Below, one piece after another: positions 35,260 through 42,957 of a stretch of 64,000 bases of DNA (the first letter of the stretch is position 1; the number at the start of each line of letters is the position of its first letter). Position numbers and translations under genes: made by a program. Source of the DNA: CALBPI01 sp039033695. GTDB taxonomy: Bacteria > Pseudomonadota > Gammaproteobacteria > Steroidobacterales > Woeseiaceae. The DNA lies in the NCBI GenBank assembly GCA_039033695.1, contig JBCCCC010000001.1, positions 37,243 through 101,242 of the forward strand. Reading direction: 5' to 3'. A model generated the notes under the pieces. That model ran no database searches. It had not been told where the DNA came from and saw nothing but the letters and a program-made list of their open reading frames with translations.

Positions 35260-36504
35260 ATGGCGAAGAATCGCGTTGTCATTACGGGCATGGGGATCGT
35301 CTCCCCAGTCGGAAATACGATCGACGAGGCATGGCAGAATGTCATCGCTGGCAACTCAGGTATTCGAGCGATCGATACGTTTGACGTTAGCGCCTTCACG
35401 ACACGTTTCGGTGGCTGCGTACAGGGTTTCGACCCAGCCGCCGAAGGCATCCCCGTTAAAGATGCCCGCAAAATGGACCTGTTCATTCAGTACGGCATTG
35501 CGTCATGCAATCAGGCGCTCGCCGATTCCGGTCTTTCGGTCACGCAAGCCAATGCCCATCGCATTGGCGTGCTCATGGGCGCCGGTATTGGCGGCATCGG
35601 CACAATTGAGGCAAATCATGCCAAATACCTTGCCGATCATAACCCGCGCAAGATTTCGCCATTTTTTGTACCCGGAAGCATTATCAATATGATCTCCGGC
35701 CATGTCAGCATAATGCATGGCATTACGGGGCCTAACCTGTCAGTGGTCACTGCTTGCACGACGTCGACTCATGCGATTGGTCTTGCCGCACGAATGATAG
35801 CCTATGGCGATGCTGATGCTGTGTTGGCAGGCGGCGCCGAATATGCGACGACGCCGCTTGGGCTTGGCGGTTTTTGTGCCGCCCGCGCCTTGTCCACGCG
35901 CAATGATGACCCGCAACGGGCCAGCAGGCCCTTTGACAAGGACCGTGACGGATTCGTGTTAGGCGACGGTGCTGGTGCCATGATGCTTGAGTCGTACGAA
36001 CACGCCAAGGCGCGCGGTGCGACCATCTACGCCGAGGTCGCGGGATTTGGCATGAGTGGCGATGCATTCCATATGACGTCACCGCCAGAAGATGGCTCAG
36101 GCGCATGTCGAAGTATGCAAAATGCCTGTGATGACGCGGGCGTCAATACAGATGAGATCGCTTATCTTAATGCTCATGCTACTTCTACAATAGCGGGCGA
36201 TGTTGCTGAAACTACAGCGATTAAGCGCGCGTTTGGTGACCATGCCAGAACAATTGCAGTCAGTGCGACCAAGTCCTCGACAGGGCATCTACTGGGAGCG
36301 GCTGGGGCCGTAGAGGGGATCTTCACCGTGCTTGCACTGCGTGACCAGGTGATCCCGCCAACAATGAACCTGGATGAGCCCGATCCGGCTTGCGATCTGG
36401 ACTACGTGCCGGGTACCGCCCGCGATGCAGAGATGACCTATGCTGCGTCCAACTCATTCGGCTTTGGCGGCACCAACGGAACGCTGGTTTTCAAGAAGGC
36501 CTAG
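35260..36504 (+). CDS. fabF: 3-oxoacyl-ACP synthase II
   Basis: Elongating condensing enzyme of fatty acid synthesis, 414 residues. The catalytic cysteine is in VVTACTTSTHAIG near residue 164; the two histidines are in NAHATST and KSSTGHLLGAAGAVE. The C-terminal NSFGFGGTNGTLVFK is complete. The stop TAG shares its last base with the GTG start of pabB (TAGTG), so the genes are coupled. Confidence 0.96.
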   Translation: MAKNRVVITGMGIVSPVGNTIDEAWQNVIAGNSGIRAIDTFDVSAFTTRFGGCVQGFDPAAEGIPVKDARKMDLFIQYGIASCNQALADSGLSVTQANAHRIGVLMGAGIGGIGTIEANHAKYLADHNPRKISPFFVPGSIINMISGHVSIMHGITGPNLSVVTACTTSTHAIGLAARMIAYGDADAVLAGGAEYATTPLGLGGFCAARALSTRNDDPQRASRPFDKDRDGFVLGDGAGAMMLESYEHAKARGATIYAEVAGFGMSGDAFHMTSPPEDGSGACRSMQNACDDAGVNTDEIAYLNAHATSTIAGDVAETTAIKRAFGDHARTIAVSATKSSTGHLLGAAGAVEGIFTVLALRDQVIPPTMNLDEPDPACDLDYVPGTARDAEMTYAASNSFGFGGTNGTLVFKKA

Positions 36505-37925
36505 TGCGGCATAGCCCATTGGACGGCGGCAGCGGTCGCACGACTGAACCGGACGCGGGCATTCGCGTTACTGCGCTCGATACGGTGCCGGACCTCGCGG
36601 AACTGCATCGCTCAGACCCGTCAGATTACCCCTACCTCCTGAAAAGCGTCTCCAGTGCAGACGCACAGACGGGCTGCGACGTCCTGTTTTGCAGGCCCAC
36701 GGGCATCCTAAGGTTGGACTGGCAGCGCGATGCCTTTGTGTTGTCTGCCAGTGGTAGCGCGCCGTCGCCCGACGGCGTGAACTTTCTGGCGGCATTGAAC
36801 AATTGGTTTGCCGATGAAGCCCATCAAGGTCCGGCGCATGCTCTGCCGTTTGTTGGCGGGTGGTTTTTATATCTGGGCTACGAGCTCGCCGCTCAGATCG
36901 AGCCGGTGCTTAAGTTGCCGATGAGTAACAGTGAGCCTATCGCCGTGGCATGTCGCGTCGTTGAGGCGATCGTGGTCGTGCACGATGCGCAGGGCAGAAC
37001 GGCGTTTCATGTTCGCGAGGTCGGCGCCGAAGGCCCGGTGGTTTTCGATGCCATTAACGCAACGAAGTCGTCGATTCCGGCGCAGCGAGAACCCGTGCAG
37101 GTGGTCATGACCGAGTCGCCGCCGGATGCGTTTACTGACGCCGTTCAAGCCGCCCTGGACGCAATCGGCGAAGGGCAGGTGTACCAGGCGAATCTATCGC
37201 GTTCGTGGTCCGGTCGCATGCAGGGCGGGGCATCATTGGACCTGTTCGATCGGCTCTGCGCCGTCAATCCTGCGCCGTTCGCCGGGCTTGCGGACTTCGG
37301 CGATTTCAAAGTGATTTCGTCGTCGCCAGAGCGCCTCGTGCAGGTCAGTCAGCGGCGCGTATCCGCGCGGCCCATTGCCGGTACGCGGCCGCGCGGTAGA
37401 ACGGCAGCAGAAGACCAGGCGCTGGTCAGTGAGTTGTTGGGCACGCCAAAGGAGCAGGCCGAGCATGTGATGCTGATTGATCTTGCACGCAATGATCTTG
37501 GGCGAGTGTGTCAGGCCGGCAGTGTTCATGTTGACGAGTACATGAGCATAGAGAGCTATGCCCATGTGCATCACATTGTGTCCAACGTTACGGGCGAGTT
37601 GCTGGACACCGCCGGCCCCGGCGAGGTCATCGCAAGCGTCTTCCCAGGTGGGACGATTACCGGCTGCCCAAAGGTTCGTTGCATGCAGCTCATCGCAGAC
37701 CTGGAGGGCGAGCCGCGGGGCGCCTACACGGGATCGATCGGCTATTTGAACCTCAACGGCGATATGGACCTGAATATCCTGATCCGCACATTCTCCTGGC
37801 GGGCGGGGCAGCTAAGTTGCCGCGCCGGGGCGGGTATCGTGGCTGATTCGCGGCCGATTCGCGAACTGGACGAGACTCGGCATAAAGCCAGAGGCCTGTT
37901 GCGAGCAGTCGGTGGCGAATCTTGA
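36504..37925 (+). CDS. pabB: aminodeoxychorismate synthase component I
   Basis: Chorismate-binding enzyme of p-aminobenzoate (folate) synthesis, 473 residues. It shows ERLVQVSQRRVSARPIAGTRPRG near 276-298, HVMLIDLARNDLGRV, HHIVSNVTGEL, VFPGGTITGCPK and RAGAGIVADS. At residue 292 it has alanine (PIAGT), where E. coli PabB has the catalytic lysine of PIKGT; PIAGT is the anthranilate-synthase-like form. Adjacent pabC supports the PabB assignment. The GTG at 36504, overlapping the fabF stop and preceded by AAGG, is chosen over a longer frame inside fabF. The glutaminase partner PabA is not in the window. Confidence 0.85.
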   Translation: MRHSPLDGGSGRTTEPDAGIRVTALDTVPDLAELHRSDPSDYPYLLKSVSSADAQTGCDVLFCRPTGILRLDWQRDAFVLSASGSAPSPDGVNFLAALNNWFADEAHQGPAHALPFVGGWFLYLGYELAAQIEPVLKLPMSNSEPIAVACRVVEAIVVVHDAQGRTAFHVREVGAEGPVVFDAINATKSSIPAQREPVQVVMTESPPDAFTDAVQAALDAIGEGQVYQANLSRSWSGRMQGGASLDLFDRLCAVNPAPFAGLADFGDFKVISSSPERLVQVSQRRVSARPIAGTRPRGRTAAEDQALVSELLGTPKEQAEHVMLIDLARNDLGRVCQAGSVHVDEYMSIESYAHVHHIVSNVTGELLDTAGPGEVIASVFPGGTITGCPKVRCMQLIADLEGEPRGAYTGSIGYLNLNGDMDLNILIRTFSWRAGQLSCRAGAGIVADSRPIRELDETRHKARGLLRAVGGES

Positions 37926-38716
37926 TGCGGTGGTTCGATGCAAACCGCGGACAGGCGCCCGGCGCGGATGATCGAGGCTTGGCCTACGGCGATGGGTTAT
38001 TTGAAACGATGCGCTCCTCGGAAGGTCGCATCCCCTGGCTAGCACGGCACCTTAGTCGCCTTAGGAGCGGTGCGCAAAAGCTCGGTATTGCATTGCCCGC
38101 AATGGACGAGCTGATCAGCAAAGTGGCCGAGTTCGCTGCGGAGAATGCCGCCGATCAGGTTGTGAAGCTACTCATAACCCGCGGGGCTGGCAGCCGGGGT
38201 TACGCGACGGATGCCGAAGAACCACCCCATGCCGTGCTGTCCAGTGGCACCCGTCAGCCGGATTCTTCGGGTTGGCATGTGCGCGTCTGCCAAACCGTAT
38301 TGCCCCGGCAGCCGGAACTCGCCGGCATCAAGCACCTGAACCGCCTGCCGCAGGTCTTGGCGCGACGCGAATGGCACGGCAATCGCTTCGACGAGGGCAT
38401 TATGTGCACTGATGACGGCATCGTTCGCTGCGGTATCATGAGCAATGTATTTATGGTCAGCGAGGGCAATGTAGTGACGCCGAGAATCGATGTCGCCGGT
38501 GTGGCTGGGGTCGCACGTGGGTGGGTACTCCAGCGCGCCGAGGTAGCCCAATTGGCATTCACGGCGGCGCAGTTACACTCGGCGGATGAGATTTTCGCAA
38601 CCAACGCCGTACGCGGCATTGTGCCCGTCCTGACGATCGATGGCGCGAGGTTGCCGGAAGACAGGCCTGTAACCACGCGGCTTATGCACGCTTTGAACGC
38701 TGAGTGGTCGAGCTAG
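37925..38716 (+). CDS. pabC: aminodeoxychorismate lyase
   Basis: PLP enzyme of fold type IV, 263 residues, that splits aminodeoxychorismate into p-aminobenzoate and pyruvate. The PLP lysine is in LAGIKHLNRLPQVLAR near 141-156; GLAYGDGLFETMR near the N-terminus, GIMSNVFMV and TNAVRGIVPV are family segments. The ATG overlaps the pabB stop as TGATG; a TTG just before it is an alternative. Branched-chain and D-amino acid aminotransferases share the fold, but this position between pabB and mltG is the conserved one for pabC. Confidence 0.94.
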   Translation: MRWFDANRGQAPGADDRGLAYGDGLFETMRSSEGRIPWLARHLSRLRSGAQKLGIALPAMDELISKVAEFAAENAADQVVKLLITRGAGSRGYATDAEEPPHAVLSSGTRQPDSSGWHVRVCQTVLPRQPELAGIKHLNRLPQVLARREWHGNRFDEGIMCTDDGIVRCGIMSNVFMVSEGNVVTPRIDVAGVAGVARGWVLQRAEVAQLAFTAAQLHSADEIFATNAVRGIVPVLTIDGARLPEDRPVTTRLMHALNAEWSS

Positions 38717-39777
38717 TGCGCAAGCTTGCTATCGCCGCGCTGGTTGGCATCGCGGTCGCGTTAGCGGCCGTGGGCAGCGGATGGTATGCAATGCAGCGCT
38801 ATCTGGAGCAGCCGATGCTGCTTGATGGCGACGTCGAGTTCTCTATTGTGCCCGGCAGCACGCTGCAAGACGTACTAGCGCAGTTGAAGACGGCCGGCAT
38901 CAGTGACGATGTGCACTGGTTGCGGCTGCAGGCGCGGCGACAAGGCGTCGCCCGCCAGATCAAGGCGGGCGATTACACGTTGGTCCCCGGTACGACGCCA
39001 CAGCAGCTGCTTGACCTGATCGTCGCTGGCCGCGTCGACCTGGAGCAACTGACCCTGATCGAAGGCTGGACGGCCGCTCAGGCGATAGAAGCGGTGTTGG
39101 AACACGATGCCATTCGCAATGATCTGCAGACCGGCATTGCCCGGCGTGCTGACGGCCAACCATGGCTTACCGATGAGATGCACAAGGTATTGGCGGCGCA
39201 GTTGCAGATTGGCACGGGTCATGTCGAAGGTTGGCTTTATCCCGATACTTACAAGTTCGCTAAAGGTGAAACTGCCTCCACGATCCTGCGCAAAGCGCAT
39301 ATTGCACTGCAGCGCGAACTCGACCAGGCGTTTTCCTTGCGGCCGGAAGACCACCCGATTGGTTCCGAGATCGAACTCCTCACGCTTGCCTCTATCATCG
39401 AGAAAGAAACCTCCCGCGCTGATGAGCGAGGCCGAATTGCGGGTGTCTTCGCTCGTCGTTTGAGCCAAGGCATGCGATTGCAAACCGACCCAACGATCAT
39501 CTATGGCATCGGCATTGACTACGATGGCGATATTCGGCGTCGCGACATCCAGGCGCTTACCGACTACAACACCTATCGAATTGATGGCCTGCCGCCAACG
39601 CCCATCGCGTTGCCCGGTCGGGCAGCACTGCGCGCTGCCGCGCAGCCTGACGACGGCGAGGAGCTGTTTTTCGTGGCGACAGGTGAGCCCGATGGCAGCC
39701 ATTACTTTTCCAAGACAAACGCCGAGCACGAAGCCGCTGTGCAGCGCTACTTGAAGCGGCTGAGAGGCTCACCATGA
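38716..39777 (+). CDS. mltG: endolytic murein transglycosylase
   Basis: Inner-membrane lytic transglycosylase that cuts nascent glycan strands and so ends peptidoglycan polymerisation. The 353 residues have an N-terminal anchor (LAIAALVGIAVALAAVG), a LysM-like part and the YceG catalytic core LASIIEKETSRADERGRIAGVF with the essential glutamate, followed by RLQTDPTIIYG and the terminal SHYFSKTNAEHEAAV. I choose the GTG at 38716, which overlaps the pabC stop as TAGTG just as pabB does with fabF; an in-frame GTG at 38704 is the alternative. The stop overlaps tmk (ATGA). Confidence 0.94.
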   Translation: MRKLAIAALVGIAVALAAVGSGWYAMQRYLEQPMLLDGDVEFSIVPGSTLQDVLAQLKTAGISDDVHWLRLQARRQGVARQIKAGDYTLVPGTTPQQLLDLIVAGRVDLEQLTLIEGWTAAQAIEAVLEHDAIRNDLQTGIARRADGQPWLTDEMHKVLAAQLQIGTGHVEGWLYPDTYKFAKGETASTILRKAHIALQRELDQAFSLRPEDHPIGSEIELLTLASIIEKETSRADERGRIAGVFARRLSQGMRLQTDPTIIYGIGIDYDGDIRRRDIQALTDYNTYRIDGLPPTPIALPGRAALRAAAQPDDGEELFFVATGEPDGSHYFSKTNAEHEAAVQRYLKRLRGSP

Positions 39778-40424
39778 GCGAACGCAGTGGTATGTTTGTC
39801 AGCTTCGAGGGTCTCGAAGGCGTCGGTAAGAGCACCAGTATCCAGATGGCTGCCGATTGGCTGCAAGCGCGCGGTATCGGGTTTATCTCGACCCGCGAGC
39901 CTGGGGGTACGCCAGTTGCAGAGCGCATCAGGGACATTGCATTGGGCCATCACGATGAGCAACTGACCGATGCGAGCGAGTTGCTACTGATGTTTGCCGC
40001 TCGGTCGCAAAACGTTGAGAACGTCATCCGGCCGGCATTGGCCCGCGGCGATTGGGTGCTATGTGACCGTTTCACCGATACGACGCTTGCCTATCAGGGT
40101 TACGCGCGCGGTTTTGCGCTGGATGCGATCTATCGACTCGCCGACCTCGTGCATGGCGATATGTGGCCAGCGAGAACACTATTGCTCCAGGCGGAGCCAG
40201 CCATCATACGTGAGCGCCTCGCCGACCGCGGGTCTCCGTTGGACCGTATCGAACAACAGGGGGACGCGTTTTTTGCGCGTGCAGGCGCGGGCTACGCTGC
40301 ACTAGCAGAGGCACATGCGGATCGCTATCGAGTCATCGATACGGGGGGCACGCTCAATGACATGGTCATGCAGATTGATCAGGTGATGGCCGAGGCCTTT
40401 GCAGCGCATCACCAGCATAGTTAG
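39774..40424 (+). CDS. tmk: thymidylate kinase
   Basis: Phosphorylates dTMP to dTDP. The 216 residues contain the P-loop FEGLEGVGKSTSIQ near residues 11-24, the DRF-type motif CDRFTDTTLAYQGYARG and a LID region (PAIIRERLADRGSPLDRIE). The start overlaps the mltG stop by four bases. The order mltG-tmk-holB is widely conserved in gammaproteobacteria. Confidence 0.97.
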   Translation: MSERSGMFVSFEGLEGVGKSTSIQMAADWLQARGIGFISTREPGGTPVAERIRDIALGHHDEQLTDASELLLMFAARSQNVENVIRPALARGDWVLCDRFTDTTLAYQGYARGFALDAIYRLADLVHGDMWPARTLLLQAEPAIIRERLADRGSPLDRIEQQGDAFFARAGAGYAALAEAHADRYRVIDTGGTLNDMVMQIDQVMAEAFAAHHQHS

Positions 40425-40463
40425 TAACTACATTAAATAAATTGCATAAAATATTGATTAAAA

Positions 40464-41429
40464 ATGTTTTGGATTGATGAAATCGACAGCCATCTTGCGG
40501 CGCGCGCGGAAGGCAAGACGTTGACGCATGCGCTGATGCTTGCGGGCCGACCGGGTGTCGGCAAACGTTGGCTAGCGGCGCGCGTGGCGCGGCGCTTTCT
40601 CGGATTGGACATCGAGCAGGCCGAATCCGGCATTTTGGATGTCGCTGACGATCTCATGCAAACCCCGGATTTCCACCGTGTGAGCGTCGTGGAAGGCAAG
40701 CAGCAGATCTCAATCGAGCAAGTGCGCGAGCTCACATCGCAGTTCACCCTGAAGAGTCATGCGGCAGCAGGTAAGCTGGCATTGATTGAGCCAGCCGATG
40801 CAATGACAACCGCTGCTGCGAATAGCCTGCTTAAGACACTGGAAGAGCCGCAGTCCGAAAGCCTGTTGATTCTCGTGGTCGATGATATGGCGAAGATCCC
40901 GGCGACCATAGCCAGCCGCACGACCATTTATCGGCTGTTGCCGCCAACAACGTCGGAGAGTGCAGGCTGGCTCGCGAATCAGACGGATAGCACCCGGGAA
41001 GATATTGCGCTTGCGCTACTCATCGCCAATGGTGCACCGCTGGCTGCGCGGGACCTGCTGACGAGTGATGACATCGCCGTCGCTCGGCAGGTCAATACGG
41101 ACATTGTCGCCATCGCGACGGGGCGTGAGGGGCCGATGCAGGTCGCGGGCCGCTGGCGCAAACTCTCTCCAAGGCTCGTCATGAACGGGTTGCGGGCGTT
41201 CGTACAACAGCTCATTTACGCGCGATTTGCGCCTGAACTGCGATCCAGTTCAGATTTTGGAGATTATGTTATGGACACCCGCGATGCCTTTTGTTATCTA
41301 GATCAGGTAAACCGGCTAATCGCCAGGACGCCCGGGAGCTACAACCCGGAACTCGCTATGGAGGCAATGCTGCTGCCATGGGCGCAAGGGCTGCGTGGTT
41401 ACCGCAAACAACAAAAGCGCATGGGTTGA
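40464..41429 (+). CDS. holB: DNA polymerase III subunit delta prime
   Basis: Clamp-loader subunit, 321 residues. The P-loop-like segment GRPGVGKRWLAARVARRFLG is present near residues 29-48, and ISIEQVRELTSQF, ALIEPADAMTTAAANSLLKTLEEP and LIL..VDDMAKIPATIASRT are family hallmarks (sensor 1 and the SRC-like region, here SRT). The gap from tmk is unusually AT-rich (40425-40463), with no obvious Shine-Dalgarno. In delta prime the nucleotide site is normally inactive, so degeneracy is expected. Confidence 0.93.
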   Translation: MFWIDEIDSHLAARAEGKTLTHALMLAGRPGVGKRWLAARVARRFLGLDIEQAESGILDVADDLMQTPDFHRVSVVEGKQQISIEQVRELTSQFTLKSHAAAGKLALIEPADAMTTAAANSLLKTLEEPQSESLLILVVDDMAKIPATIASRTTIYRLLPPTTSESAGWLANQTDSTREDIALALLIANGAPLAARDLLTSDDIAVARQVNTDIVAIATGREGPMQVAGRWRKLSPRLVMNGLRAFVQQLIYARFAPELRSSSDFGDYVMDTRDAFCYLDQVNRLIARTPGSYNPELAMEAMLLPWAQGLRGYRKQQKRMG

Positions 41430-41456
41430 AACGAGCCCGTCGGAAACGCAAAGCAC

Positions 41457-41795
41457 ATGACTAAACCGGGCCTGTTGACACTGACGATCAAGGACAAGAG
41501 CGCATTGTATCTTGCCTATATGCCGTTCATCCGCAACGGTGGCCTGTTCATACCAACCAACAGTTCGTATCGGCTTGGCGATGAGGTATTCATGTTGCTC
41601 AGCCTCATGGGTGAAGACGAGAAACTACCGGTTGCAGGCAAAGTGGTCTGGATGACACCGAAAGGCGCGCAAGGCCAACGGACAGCAGGAATTGGTGTGC
41701 AATTCTCCGAGCAGGATCAGGGCAATACCCAGAAGAAAATCGAGAATTATCTGGCCGGCGCACTGGGTGGTGAGAAAGCGACCCACACAATGTAG
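41457..41795 (+). CDS. pilZ: PilZ-type pilus assembly protein
   Basis: A 112-residue PilZ-domain protein matching the founding PilZ of type IV pilus biogenesis, whose gene also follows holB in Pseudomonas. Segments GLLTLTIKDK, LYLAYMPFIRNGGLFIPTN and YRLGDEVFMLLSL are characteristic. It lacks the RxxxR and (D/N)xSxxG motifs that bind cyclic di-GMP in other PilZ domains, as does the Pseudomonas and Xanthomonas protein, so it is expected to act through PilB and FimX-like partners. The next gene is on the opposite strand, where many relatives have tatD. Confidence 0.92.
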   Translation: MTKPGLLTLTIKDKSALYLAYMPFIRNGGLFIPTNSSYRLGDEVFMLLSLMGEDEKLPVAGKVVWMTPKGAQGQRTAGIGVQFSEQDQGNTQKKIENYLAGALGGEKATHTM

Positions 41796-41816
41796 TTGGT
41801 GCGGCTAGTCCGCCCG

Positions 41817-42854
41817 TTAACCCTGGGATAAGCCACCGCGAAGCACGTGCGTCTTGAAGCCGCGCTCGTTCATGATGTAGGCGCCTGCTGAGCTACGCCG
41901 GCCCGTATCGCAGCACACGACATACGGCGTATCTTTGTCCAACGTGCTCAGTTTAAGTCTGATGAAATACAGTGGCATATTGACCGCGCCGGGTTTTGAG
42001 AAGTTCTGAAATTCACTGGGCAATCGAACGTCCAGCCATATCCCGCCATTGTCGATAATGCTCTGCGCTTGGGCCATGTCGACCCAATCTAGCATCGGCT
42101 CATTCAGTAGCGTGCGAAAATCGTCCTTGCCAAGGCGCATGACCGCGCCGTCCGTTGCCATCGTTACAGTCGCATTGCGCTTCGCTTCAGATATCAGTGC
42201 CTCTTCACCGAACGTATTGCCTACGACGAGGTCGGCCAGCCGGATGCCTTCCTGGTTCAATGGCGTTTCACGGGTAACGACCGCACTGCCGCGCGTCAGC
42301 ACGTAAAAGTAGTCACCATCGTTGCCTTGTTTGATGATTTGGTCGCCTGCCTTGTAATTCACTTGCTGCATACGCATGAAGATCGCCTGAATATTCGCAG
42401 GTGGGATCTTGTGAAACGCTTTGCTTTGCAGCAAGGTGGTCATCCAGTCGTCAGAAACGCCCAGACCCTCGCGCAGGTCGCTGACCTCATAAGAACCGGT
42501 CTGGTCCCAGGTAAGCATGACATCGAGCAGGTCGCTATCGATGGACAGGTATTTAACGGTGTCGTGAGCTCGCGCGGAGTAGCGTCGCGGTAACATAGGC
42601 GCCACCGGGTTGCGCGCCTCAGGCTTGTTTCCACGAATTGTCTGCGCCACGTCCCCTTGTTCCAGCAGTTCAACGCTACCCGAGAGCACGTAAAAAGTAC
42701 GTTTCTCGCTATCGCCCTCGTTGAACATCAACTGCGACGGCTCGAGGGTGCGAATTTGAGTCTTCTTGGCTAGCGCAGACAGATTCTCGGTCTTCAAACC
42801 ATCCAGCGGCGAAAAGCGCCGCAGGTCATCAATTGTCAGGGTTTGCTCAGTCAT
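41817..42854 (-). CDS. double cyclic-nucleotide-binding domain and rhodanese protein
   Basis: A 345-residue cytoplasmic protein with three parts. A first cNMP-binding-like domain lies at about 15-125 (LMFNEGDSEKRTFYVLSGSVELL), and a second, better conserved one at about 150-250 (IIKQGNDGDYFYVLTRGSAVV and VGNTFGEEALISEAKRNATV). A C-terminal rhodanese domain at about 255-345 has active-site loop CCDTGRRSSAGAY. There is no helix-turn-helix, so it is not a CRP-type regulator. A sulfurtransferase or thiol switch controlled by a nucleotide is an inference. In the second domain the usual phosphate-binding arginine is not obvious, so ligand binding is open. Confidence 0.8.
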   Translation of the reverse strand: MTEQTLTIDDLRRFSPLDGLKTENLSALAKKTQIRTLEPSQLMFNEGDSEKRTFYVLSGSVELLEQGDVAQTIRGNKPEARNPVAPMLPRRYSARAHDTVKYLSIDSDLLDVMLTWDQTGSYEVSDLREGLGVSDDWMTTLLQSKAFHKIPPANIQAIFMRMQQVNYKAGDQIIKQGNDGDYFYVLTRGSAVVTRETPLNQEGIRLADLVVGNTFGEEALISEAKRNATVTMATDGAVMRLGKDDFRTLLNEPMLDWVDMAQAQSIIDNGGIWLDVRLPSEFQNFSKPGAVNMPLYFIRLKLSTLDKDTPYVVCCDTGRRSSAGAYIMNERGFKTHVLRGGLSQG

Positions 42855-42957
42855 TGAGTATCGTTATGGCTATTGTAGTTGCGACTCGAGGCCCTTGCTG
42901 CCAGCCGCTTCGCGCATTGTACAGTCAATTGCTTGTCTATTGTTTGTTGCATGCCCG

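Noticed and set aside
36390..36503. Longer pabB start inside fabF
   Set aside because: The extra residues are the shadow of fabF; TAGTG coupling with AAGG upstream explains the start at 36504.
36504..37925. Assignment as trpE because of the PIAGT motif
   Set aside because: The overlap with pabC and the fab-mltG-tmk context favour PabB; the motif is reported as a finding instead.
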